The notes under the pieces: generated by a model
Database searches by the model: none
Told to the model about the DNA's origin: nothing
Seen by the model: only the letters and a program-made list of their open reading frames with translations
Source: Rhinocladiella similis
Taxonomy: Eukaryota > Ascomycota > Eurotiomycetes > Chaetothyriales > Herpotrichiellaceae
Length of the DNA: 64,000 nt
Direction of reading: 5' to 3'
Assembly: GCA_024082115.1 (NCBI GenBank)
Contig: JAMRYE010000010.1
Location: forward strand, 2,232,001-2,296,000
Shown here: positions 21,938 through 32,196 of the stretch, one piece after another
Position numbering within the stretch: the first letter of the stretch is position 1
How the letters are laid out: every line of letters begins with the position of its first letter
Position numbers and translations under genes: made by a program

Positions 21938-24112
21938 ATGGAACACCTCGACCGCGGCCACTACGTTTTTGATCTGAACGTGGAGGTACCTCTGAAGACT
22001 GTATCTGAGGGCTCTGTCATTCGCGCAAACGTTTACAGGCCCAAAATTGGTGATAGATGCCCCGTCATCGTGACATATGGGCCGTGTATGTCCAAGAACT
22101 ACCCAAGTCCTCCGGGCCAAAACCACCCCGAGCTAACACCGCCCTCCAGATGGCAAAGACATTCCATATTCGTCGTCAGTAGTCGCGAGGAAGGCAGCCC
22201 TCCGTGAAGATCCACAGCGCTGATAGGAGGCGGCAGGTTCAATCCCAAGTCGTTTTCAGAGGTAAACGAACGACAAAAGTCCATTGACTCGGCTTGGGAA
22301 ACTCCCGATCCGGCATACTGGACATCTCAGGGCTACGTTGTTGTCCGAGCCGACGAGAGAGGATGTGGACAGTCTCCCGGCCTCCTCGACACGATGAGTG
22401 CGGGCACGGCTGATTGCTTCTTTGACGTGGTTGAGTGGGCCAGCGAGCAGCCCTGGAGCAATGGCAAGGTGGGATTGTTGGGCATCAGTTACTATGCGGG
22501 ATCGCAGTGGAGGGTCGCGGCGAAGCGGCCGAGAGGACTCGCAGCAATGGTTCCTTGGGAAGGTGAGTTGCACCATGACATGCGAAACCTGGCCCTGCCC
22601 CAGTGCTCCGGGTGAGAGGAGATGAACAACAAGGGCTGAATCGTGTCCAACAGGTATGTCTGATTATTATCGTGACAGGGTCCGCCACGGCGGAATTCTG
22701 TCCAATACTTTCATTCAACGATGGTGGAACCGTCAGGTCGTCTCGAATCAGTACGGGCTCGCCAACAAGACCCTCCGGAATTGGGGGCCGGACCCCATCG
22801 ACGGCGCTCTCAGCGAAGAAGAACTCACGAGGCAGCGACGAGACCAGACTGTCGACACCGCGAACAACAGGTTTCGCGACGAGGAGTACTTTGCGTCCCG
22901 AGATTTCGACCTCGCACAAATCGAAGTCCCGGTCCTGAGCGCCGCTAACTGGGTGAGATGAGACTGCTCCAAGTACACAGACTTTGCACCATACTCACCT
23001 GTCTAGGGCGGAATATCGCTGCATCTCAGAGGAAATGTCCTTGGCTACATGTATGCTGGCTCGAAGCTGAAGTATCTCCGCTTCATCACCGGAAGGCACG
23101 ATCTCCCGTTTTACTACGATGAAGAGATCGAGATGCAACTTTCATTCCTGAATGCCTTTCTGAAGGGTGAGGATGACCGAGGCTGGTCCATTCCAGGGAA
23201 AGTTGCCCCGGTCGACTTGGTGTTACGCAAGGGCAACCCCGGGTTTAACAACGCGGCGGCCGAAAGGAAGACCTTTCCCCGTCGAGTGGAATGGGAGTGG
23301 CCCATCGCCCGAACGAAATACCAGAAATGGCACCTCACCCCGACAATGAAGCTAACCACAGAAGAAGGGAAAGGAGGCGTGGGCATCGTCTCGTACGACG
23401 CCCCCAGGTACGTATATACCCTGGAGAGAATCCTGGCCGATCCATGGACCGTCTGAGCTGACTGGTTTGTTCTAGCGGAGCGGTGCGTTTTGAAACGCCG
23501 ACATTTGAACAGGAATGCGAGGTGACTGGTCATCCTATTGTGCGCCTCTCGATGTCCCTAGGTGCCAAGGATGGTTCTTCGCCTCGTGAAATGGATGTTT
23601 TCGTAACCTTGCGCCACTACGGACCCGAGGGATCTGAAGGTTGGTTTCCAAAACACAATTTCCATATGAGGTGGACATGTTTGAACAATGGGTTCAGGGT
23701 TTCTGGAGCTGACTTGTGCACCTGCAAAATAGTCTTCTACACAGGTACCACTGGAGACCCTGTCCCGATTAGCAAAGGCTGGCTTCGTGTGTCCCTGAGA
23801 AAGGTGGATGAGTCGCACCAACACCACAGACCGTACCTGCCATATCGCTCCTATTATTCAACTGATGTTCAGCCCGTGGAGCTCGACAAGGTCTACACCT
23901 TTGACGTGGAGATTTGGCCGACGAATGTGGTCGTTGCTCCTGGTGGCAGATTTGTCCTCGAGGTAGCCAGTGGAGATTCCCAAGGGTCGGGAATCTTTGA
24001 GCACAATCACCCCGAGGATCGTGGAGAGCAGAAGCTGCTCGGCATCAATAGTATTCACATCGACGATGCTTGCGAGAATTTTGTGCTTCTTCCAGTTATC
24101 CCCGGTGCTTAA
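21938..24112 (+). CDS. CocE/NonD family (X-Pro dipeptidyl-peptidase-like) alpha/beta hydrolase
   Basis: Seven exons: 21938-22085, 22150-22174, 22237-22562, 22654-22952, 23007-23407, 23476-23639, 23733-24112; 580 aa, the usual size. All introns are GT-AG and short. The N-terminal part has IRANVYRP, VIVTYGPYGKDIPYS and GYVVVRADERGCGQSPG. The nucleophile elbow is GISYYAGSQW, where family members usually have GxSxxG, so the expected Ser is in GISYY. RFITGRHDLPFYYDE carries the likely His, and the C-terminal jelly-roll lies from about residue 380 (DVFVTLRHYGPEG, PGGRFVLEVASGD). It probably cleaves an ester or amide of a small molecule in the cytosol. It heads cluster A and may hydrolyse the incoming substrate. 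Confidence 0.9.
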
Positions 24113-24773
24113 AAAATCATCCAAGCTGGGAGGAGGGCTGTTCCAAATCGCAAAAAAGGGCTTGCTGATGCCAAATATTTCCACTATAGAGTGATCCATA
24201 GGTTGAGTCAAGATTCCAGGCCTTAGTGACATCGGAGATATATCACAGAAATGCAAAAGCGAGGTCGAAGCCAGCGATGCCGAAGCCATCGGTGAAGCAG
24301 ATGATACCATGGGGAAACACTGTCAGGCCGAGAAAGGGAGGCACAGCGATGTGGGCACCCTAGCAGCCATGCCAAATACGTTAGAATTTACTTCCACGAT
24401 TCCTCGGCCGTCTCTGCTATAGACGTGACAGAGATTAGACGCTTGATGAGAAGAGAAGATGCAATGAATGGCGATCTGCGGTCCTCACAATCTGCAGATT
24501 TTGCCTATGGAGTCCGGCCAAGGACATTGTAGGACAAGACCCCATACCCTGCCCGGAGCTTGGGATAGACCGCCCTCGGCTCCAACTCCGGCTTTCCTAC
24601 GAAGAGTGCACAGTCTCCAGCGGCTTGCATACTCTTCGGGGCGGGGGCTGAACTCCTTCGCATAAAGATCAGAGACCCGACTGTGCTCTATTGACCATGA
24701 CCCCAGGTCTTCTGTTCTGATCTACACCTAGCGATCTCCACAGTAGCATCCGCGCTTGCTCGCTCAGACAGTC
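24113..24773. other. intergenic, promoter of the MFS gene
   Basis: 660 bp between two co-oriented genes; no gene or repeat recognised. Confidence 0.6.
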
Positions 24774-26780
24774 ATGAAACTCCGCACTTTGAAAGAACTG
24801 GACCCCAGTGAAGGCACAGTCCAACTGGTCGATCGTAAGTCTCTCTCTCTCAAAAGACAGGCGCCGAGAATATCCAACTATGAGTGTCACGCCTTGAGCT
24901 GACAATAACCTGGGCAGGTGGAAACTCTTCTGGCGCGGAACATCTGGGAAACAATGATATCATTCTGGTGCCTCAGCCCTCGCATGATCCCAACGACCCG
25001 CTGCTATGGCCACAGTGGAAGAAGATGGTGGTCTTCATAAACGTTCTCGTGTTCACGTTCCTCGGCAATGCGAACATTGGCGGTCTGTCTCCAGGCCTGG
25101 CCAACATCGCGACAGAGTTCGGAAAGGACGGGGCAGGAGTCTCGGGCCTTCTCACCTGGCCGATTCTGATTCTCGGATGCTCGGTAAGCGAAAATTACGT
25201 TGTTTGGCGATTCAAGCAACGGCCAACTGACAATGTGCTTGCGCACGCAGAACTTCTTCTGGACGCCCATGGCCATCTGGATCGGGAAACGCCCAGTCTT
25301 CGTCGTGGCCTCCTGTATTCTCTTTGCCACCTGCGTCTGGGCGCAGGGGTCCAAGAGCTTCGACAGTCTACTGGCTTCCGTCGTCATTGGCTCTTTCGCA
25401 TCCGGATCGACAGAAGCCCTAGGCGCTGCCATTGTGAACGTAGGTACATCTGTTCTCGTTGTCGCTCGAGTGCCATTTTCTGATGGCCGTGATAGGATCT
25501 CTTCTTTCTCCATGAGAGAGGCGCCAAGATGGGAATCTATCTCGTTTTCCTGTCTCTCGGCAGCTCCATCGGCCCTCTGTGTGGAGGCTTCATTATCCAA
25601 AGTAGGTGAGGCCCACGCAAAATGTAGATGTGGGCAACGTAATGACAAGTCATCGTCTTCAGACTGTGGTTGGGTTTGGTTCAAGCGCATAATGGCGATT
25701 TTCACGGGCGTGAACTTCGCGACTGTGGTGCTTTTTGCTCCAGAGACACGTTTTAGCAGGGTCCTCTCGATTCCAACCGAGACCGATACCTCTTCAACGG
25801 CAATCCCTGATGAACGCCCGGGAGAGAAGGTTGCCACCGATACCGCGCACGAGGAGGAGTGCACAGCATCTGTCGTACAACCCGTGCCGAAAAGGTCCTA
25901 TCTTCAGAGCCTCAGCCTGTGGTCCGGAACAGCGCAAGACGGGGGAATACTGGAGATCTTCATCCGCCCTTTTGCGCTGATTGTGTATCCGGCGAATTTC
26001 TTTGCCATGATATCGTGTAAGTCGCTCGCCTTCCACCCTTGTATGTGTGCCGGCAAAATGTCATGCGCGACTGTCTAGAAACTGACAATTGATTGGGTGA
26101 CACAGATGCCATCAGCCTTGCGTGGATAGTAGTTGTCGCCACCAATATCTCCTTTCTGCTCTCTGCCAAGCCATACAGCTTTTCGCCGTCAATCATCGGC
26201 TTGGTCAACTTGCCCACAATGAGTACGTGACGAGGAATGCAACGAGGTCGTGGAAGCTGGGCTAACGGTTTTTCCAGTTGGCAATTTGTTGGGTGCTCTG
26301 GCCACAGGCTGGCCCTCGGACAAGTATGCTCAGTGGAAGTCACGACGTTCAGACGGGGTGTTTCAACCCGAGGTCCGGTTGTTGTTCAACTGGCTTCCCG
26401 GCGTCTTCGTTCCCGCAGGCCTGCTCATGTATGGTTACGGCGCGGCAGATCAACTCCCTTGGATCGTCATCTTCATCGGAGCCGGGTGCATTGCCGTCGG
26501 TCTGACGGCGGTTGCAAATGTCGGCATGACATATTCTGTCGAGAGCTACTATCCCATTGCGGCCGAGTCGCTCCTGGTCATCAACGGCTTCAAGAACATC
26601 CTGGCGTGGGCCATCTCGTACCGCGGAATACAATGGATAGAGGATCAAGGCTTCAAGAACGCATTCGGTACCATGGCTGGCGTCACCGTGGCGGTCTTGA
26701 TGTTCACTGTCCCCTTGGCCTTCTATGGCCACAGGGTTCGACATTACACCTCGACCAATCTGCGCCTGATCTGCTGGTAG
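24774..26780 (+). CDS. MFS transporter, HOL1/DHA1-like
   Basis: Seven exons: 24774-24834, 24918-25183, 25251-25439, 25496-25601, 25663-26016, 26106-26222, 26278-26780; 531 aa, the usual length. The joined protein begins MKLRTLKELDPSEG and has the typical entry motif DPNDPLLWPQWKK. Twelve hydrophobic segments follow, with a large central loop between TM6 and TM7 (PETRFSR, then an acidic/Thr stretch, then SLWSGT). LHERGAKMGIYLVFLSLGSS is the loop before TM5 typical of HOL1-like fungal carriers. Probably plasma-membrane proton-coupled transport of a small organic cation or metabolite; the substrate is unknown. Its neighbours suggest uptake or efflux for cluster A. Confidence 0.9.
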
Positions 26781-27093
26781 TGGAAATGAGGAAAAAGATC
26801 TTGGGATATGGACGATGAGGGTAGCATCGACTGGCGCACCAGAATTGGCCGAGTTGGGGGATCTTGATAGCGACATGAAGAAACAAACAATAGAGGTGAG
26901 AGCGAGAATAGGATGTTAGATAACGGGATGTTAAGCTTTGTTGAGTATCAGATTGCTCTCGGATCGAAACATATCGCAGGTGTAGAAAAATACGGAAGCA
27001 GTTGGTAACCTGTAGCTATTCGACCTCTAATCACTACATAAGTCTCCTTTCCTCCTTCTCCCCCCCCTCCTCCTCCTCCACCACCACCAGAAC

Positions 27094-28972
27094 CTACTTT
27101 TGAAGTCGTTTCCGAGTGTCCTGGAGGACGTTGTAAGGAAAAAGAAATTCGTGGAACTCCTGGCGGTTACCTGTGTGGTTCAGTGTCAAGTCAGTGAATT
27201 TGAAGCTCTGAGAACATAGACTCGCTGTGGTACGCCTCACTGGGGATTTTGCTAGGACAATATCGGGCGGCTTCGGCCTCCATCTTCTCCGCCTCGTCCT
27301 GACCAAAGTTCGAAAAGATTTGAACGGCTGAAGCTCGATTGTGCCGGATGGACTGGAACAGTTCCAAAAGTGCAGGAATCCTGGTCTTTGATCGAATCTC
27401 GGCGAACAGTACCCCGAGACAGCCTGCATCTTCGATGGACATTCCACCACCTTGCCCTTGATCTGGGAAGAAGAAAGCCATGAGTTTCGTGTGCACACAA
27501 CAAGCATAAGTCAAAGCCAGTCGTCACTACTCACGAGGGAGCATCGGGTGGGCCGCGTCCCCTATCAAGCAGACCATGTTTCTTGTCCAGCAAGTTATTG
27601 GTGGTCGGTAGAGTAATTTCCAGAGTTTCAGATCACCCATATCTTGGGCATGTCTAGTAGCGGAAGGACAGTTAGTGCTGGTTGAAGCTTTGGATCAACA
27701 AAACTGCATCTGCTTGCTTGCTTGCCTGCATAAAGCGCGATATCGAGGATGATAACTCGAGTAAGCCTGCATCAGGTCCTCCAGCTTTGCCTTTTGATTC
27801 CACTCTAAATCGATAAGGAGTCAGTATGAGCTGTCCGACGTCTCGATCCGACCGAGGAGGACGACAAGGCCACCGCCATGATGGTTTACCTTCTTTGGAG
27901 CTTTCCGGACTGGTTTCGGGGTGAATTCCGACAAAATTCATCAAAGTTGAGCTGGTAGCAACCATGTTGTCAGCTCACTCGCTGTTTATGGTACTCGCAA
28001 TGAAGGGGGGAGAGGAGTGGCCCATTACTTCCTGCAAGGGTAAGCTACCAATCTCCGATCCTCGCTTCGGAAGATGTTCATCGTGTCTGGTACCCCGTCA
28101 ACGAGCCATCGCGTCTCTTCATCTTGCATAAGTCTTTCCACTGGTACCAGGAAGCGAAAGGCAGATTGGCCCGTCTCCTGCGCCTTGGCTTCGCCGCCGT
28201 CAACGACGAATTTGGCGACCGTAGACTTTACGACACCGACGTAGTTAGACTGGTAGTCCGTTGCATTCACCATGATTCAAGGTCGGGCCGGCTCACATGA
28301 ATTCCATCAGCGCCAATGATGACATCTGCGCGAACACTCTCTCCGTTCTCGAAGGTGGCGATCCCGGCCGATGAGTCCTGAGTCCAATAAGCAAAGCTCA
28401 ATCTGGCAGACGATGGTGTGAGCTTACCACAGAAACACAGCGGTATTGCAGCTTGAGCTTAACAGGGTACCCATCCCCCCTCTCGCCAAACGCCACCTCT
28501 TTCAAGCCGTCATGCAGGTCCACACGGTGGAAGAAGTACCAAGGGAATCCATACACTTGTTCAATGTGCGTCAAGCTCGTGTCTCCAAGGACCTCGGTGG
28601 TCTCGCCGTCGGCCTGAAACCCCTACACATAATCGATCAGGACGCTCCTTTTTTCGGTGTTCGAAAACGTGTTGCAAGCACGGTACCCGAACGTTTTTGA
28701 CCGCTTTGGCCTTCTCAAAATCAAACCCAAGCCAGGAAAGTATCCGGGTTGCGTTTGGTGCGCAGTGAATCGCGGCACCCACTTCATTCGAGAACATCGA
28801 TTGTTCGTATATCTGTGGTTTGATTTGTGAGTGGCAGTCCGTATTCTGAGCGCCACGTTCGTTCTACCGTTACCCGGTGTCCAGCCTTGCGTAACGCAGC
28901 GGCCGTCGTCAGGCCTGCGATTCCTCCACCGATTATCGCCACCTCGAGACGCAAGTACTCAAGTTCACGCAT
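27094..28972 (-). CDS. FAD-dependent monooxygenase, salicylate-hydroxylase-like
   Basis: A multi-exon minus-strand gene from ATG at 28972. Exon 1 (to 28868) holds the Rossmann motif VAIIGGGIAGLTTAAALR. After a 55-bp intron the protein continues IYEQSMFSNEVGAAIHCAPN. Later exons give GFPWYFFHRVDLHDGL, FENGESVRADVIIGADGIH, FRFLVPVERLM, then MVCLIGDAAHPMLP spliced to DQGQGGGMSIEDAGCLG, the FAD ribityl-binding motif. The last exon, joined by GTGAGG...CACAG, ends FLFPYNVLQDTRKRLQK, so the stop is at 27094. Group A flavoprotein monooxygenases hydroxylate aromatic rings using NAD(P)H and oxygen. Divergent from the scytalone-dehydratase-like gene; the two probably act on the same polyphenolic intermediate. 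Confidence 0.9.
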
Positions 28973-29321
28973 GGCGATACAGCTGTACGTTCTTCGTGAT
29001 ATACACTCAGTTTGGACGGTTGCCGAAGAGTCTTCTTTGACTGGGTCTATCTCTTTTACATGCGGGAAACCCTCCTCACCTCCACACCTTCTAGACTAGT
29101 CCAAATTCAGGCGAACATTGACGGTCCTTTGTATCTTGGAGAGCCGAACAAAATCGTGGCCCATCTAAACCTCCCTATCTTCGCTGTTCTGGCCACGAAT
29201 TTCGAAGCGTCAACACGCACACCAGCTCAAGCAAGAATCAAGCACCCTAGACTGATATCAAAAGTGTTCCTCTGTTGCGGTCAGAGTCGCACGTACAGGA
29301 GAACCCCTCCTTTGGACGGCC
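28973..29321. promoter_or_regulatory. divergent promoter with CGG-N3-CCG
   Basis: A 349-bp shared upstream region of the monooxygenase (minus) and the scytalone-dehydratase-like gene (plus). It contains CGGTTGCCG at 29017-29025, an inverted CGG pair of the kind bound by Zn2Cys6 regulators. Binding is inferred only from sequence. Confidence 0.5.
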
Positions 29322-29984
29322 ATGGAAGCAATCTCCGTGATCCACGACCCTGCAAAAGATGACTACACCTACTCCGACGAGAAACAATTCCGCCGTCTGT
29401 CTTGGAATTGGGCACGGTCTTATGATACGAAGGTGAGCGAGCATCATCCCCCCCCATTTGGCCTGTGGTGGACGCATATCGCCCCGCTGACAAAAAGTCT
29501 TCGTCCAGGATTGGGGGTTGTTGAGGAGCATATGCACCCCGAACGTGAGGGTCTTTTATCAACAGTTGACTCCGGATCGGCCGAACAAGATCTTGCCCAG
29601 AGATGACTACGTAGAACTCTATTCCGGGCGGACTTCTCTGGGAGATGATCGATGTAGGTGTTTGACGCCTTCACTGTACTTGGGGAGGACCCCGGGTTCG
29701 CTCAGTCCAAATGCTAATGCATGGACCTAGTGGAGACACAACACCTACTTGGCGGCGTCGTCTTCGAAAAGGTCGCCGACGACCTTGCTTCTGGCGATTG
29801 GCAGATTCAAGCTAGCCATCGGCGAGCCATGCAGAATGGCCAGGAGGGATGGTGGACTGGACACAGTTACGTCAAGCACTACTACCAAAAGATTGGGCAA
29901 GATTGGCTTTTTGCAGGAGTTGAGCCTCATACAGTTGTCTTACACAATGGGCTTAGGCAGCATGTCATAGGACATTTTGAATGA
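29322..29984 (+). CDS. scytalone-dehydratase-like protein (NTF2/SnoaL fold)
   Basis: Three exons, 29322-29432, 29509-29653 and 29731-29984; 169 aa, close to the 170-odd of scytalone dehydratase. The order of conserved elements matches that family: SWNWARSYDTKDWGLLRSIC (Tyr and Asp of the pocket), RVFYQQ, ETQHLLGGVVFEKV, IQASHRRAM, GHSYVKHYYQKIGQDWLFAG. The two key histidines are present, one in TQHLLGG and one in ASHR; the latter corresponds to the HQR segment of the melanin enzyme. It probably dehydrates a hydroxylated polycyclic or related intermediate. Because no polyketide synthase or tetralone reductase is nearby, the substrate need not be scytalone. Confidence 0.88.
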
Positions 29985-30049
29985 CGCATCATCCCGACCG
30001 TGCAGCGGGCACTCGGTGTTTCTCCAGCGATATGAAGAATTGCTCACAC

Positions 30050-31781
30050 TCAGTCCTTCTCCCGCAATGAGCGGATAATGTGAAGCATCGCTCGTGTGGC
30101 CGGTCGGCCCATCTGTGTCAATTGCACCTCGAACAACTTGAGACAACTTCGCAAGCGTGGCAAGACTTGGCTTCGCTCCCTGCCAGGCGAATTGTACGCC
30201 CCACTCCAAACCACCAGGCCGGTTATGAAGCAGACAATCGGACTCCATATCGGTGCCTGAGACTGTGAGGATGAAGCACACAGGAGGTCTAGACTTTTCT
30301 CGATTGCGTCCAATGTCTTCCACGCCAGACCTAGTGTCTCGTCTGAGATTTTGGGGAGCACGATTTCTTCGACGTGAGGAACGACCTGAAAATTCGTCGA
30401 TGTTGTGAAACCGACTCTCGAGGCAAGTTCAACGACCCCAGGTTCAGCCGATAGCAGCATTTGGCAGAAACATGCCAGGTCAGACCCTCCGAATGTTTCC
30501 TGTTTGGATTGAGACTTCAACTGCACGCTTTCAACGCTTTGGAGAGACTGCCAGCGTTTCAACCCCCGGCTCAGCGCTCGTTGTCCTTCCGAATATCGAG
30601 CGGTAGGCGAGTTGGGAAGATAGGGGTTTACGTACGGCTTTGCCTGAAGCAGACCTTGCTCTTGTGGACGATTTTCGGACCGATTTTCACCCCGATTGTC
30701 AGGGATTGGGTGCTTGGCCGCACACATATCAGCTCTGAGCATCGGTCCGAGGTCTCGTTGCAAACAAATAATGTCGGCGAGGATGCCAAAGAGAAGAAGC
30801 AGTTTATCATCCTGGATGAGTCCATCGACTTGGATTGTCGTGTTCATGAGGAGACTGTTGTATGTTTCGGGGAAAGTGTGACCATTTGACAGCATTATCG
30901 GGACATCGACCACCCTAAATGAAGCCGGCGTGAGGAAAGTCAAGGCGCGGATCTGATCCATCACAAAGTAGAATGCCACGCAGCTACAGAGACGACATCA
31001 GCATTTGAAATCGGGCGTCGGATCGAAACCTCTGGGAGACCTACTTTTTGAAGTTGGAGCTTGTTGGTGTTTCAGCCCCAGAAGATGGCTGCAGCCGCCG
31101 TGTTTTAATCATCAACATCCTCCGTACTGTCTGGCGGCACAAGTCAGGCCAACAGATGACCAAACAGGATGATGATTACCCACCGTGTCCACATGGCTAT
31201 TCCACGAATTTGTCTTCATCCAGACGTCTCCATCTGCGGTCAACACGCCGTACGTCTGCAAGAGGGTCCACTATGTATAGATCGTGGTCAGCCAGCATTG
31301 CTCGTTCAAATCCAAGTCAGACAAGGATTCTCACGGCTAGAACCCAATCCACAGTTCGGGCTACGGTGTTGTCAACCTCGACTGATGCTGAATGTACGAG
31401 AATGGCAGACTGGAATAGATTCTCGGCCCATCTCGCCGCATCGTTGTTGGAGAGGCTCATTGCACCCAGGACTGCACAGGCCATCCTGAAGAAGGTCGGC
31501 CGTCTCGCGAAGTCGAAGGTGGACAGTCTCAAGAACGGCAAGCTTGGTAACACGCCTGATACAAAACTGGAAACAAATCGGTCGAAATTCGAAGCATCAG
31601 GCTGCTCTGGAAAGTTGGTGAACAATGAGATAGGGTATTGCAGATTGACTGGACGTCCGCGTGGTGTCTCCCCTGCGTCAGCACCACCGGTCCGGAAGTG
31701 CGACCTTCTGCTGGAACTCGACGCCAGCTGAAGCTTGAACCTTTTGAGAACATCTGCATCCAGCGGTGCCGCTGCCGACAA
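30050..31781 (-). CDS. fungal-specific transcription factor domain protein, N terminus unresolved
   Basis: Exons: one ending at 31335, then 31270-31184, 31130-31045 and 30983-30050, with consistent GT-AG junctions. Joined, the protein reads LPSLPFLRLSTFDFARRPTF, WVLAWTLLQTYGVLTADGDV, HVDTVRRMLMIKTRRLQ and NCVAFYFVMDQIRALTFLTP, a fungal_trans-type regulatory domain as in C2H2-class factors. The first exon's frame is open up to about 31845 without an ATG. Just past a single TGA the same frame reads RACSVCSATSEANSHG, which could be a wrecked zinc finger. Either a further upstream exon supplies the DNA-binding domain, or the gene is degenerating or lacks one. It is divergent from the next transcription factor. 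Confidence 0.7.
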
Positions 31782-32196
31782 CGTATCACTGGGCTTTGGT
31801 TCGCGTTCGTCTACGGCACAGTCAGTATCACCATCATGCTGGATTCAGAGTCCCGCCTTTCCATACTGAGAAACGGCGAGTGATCTGCCATGCGAGTTCG
31901 CTTCGGACGTTGCGGAACACACCGAGCACGCTCTGCCGGCCGCGAAAAGGCGAGCTGGCTTCTCTTGTCACAGGTTGAATGGGTGCGTCGCTCTGTGGGA
32001 AACCACTGCAACTGAGTTGTCGCTATCTCAACGTCCAAGCCGCAGACCACAGACTCAACCTCAACACCTCGGCACTTCGGATTGTGGCTGTCGGGAACCC
32101 TCGGGCCTCCAAAATGCAGCCATTCTTTTCTACCCCGCTCGCCTTCGGCTCCTTCAACCTTCATCGCCTCGTCTCGCAGCGAGGACCGAGTGCGCT

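Noticed and set aside
21635..22126. 163-codon minus-strand frame overlapping the start of the CocE-type hydrolase
   Set aside because: No domain, and it overlaps a well-supported exon on the other strand.
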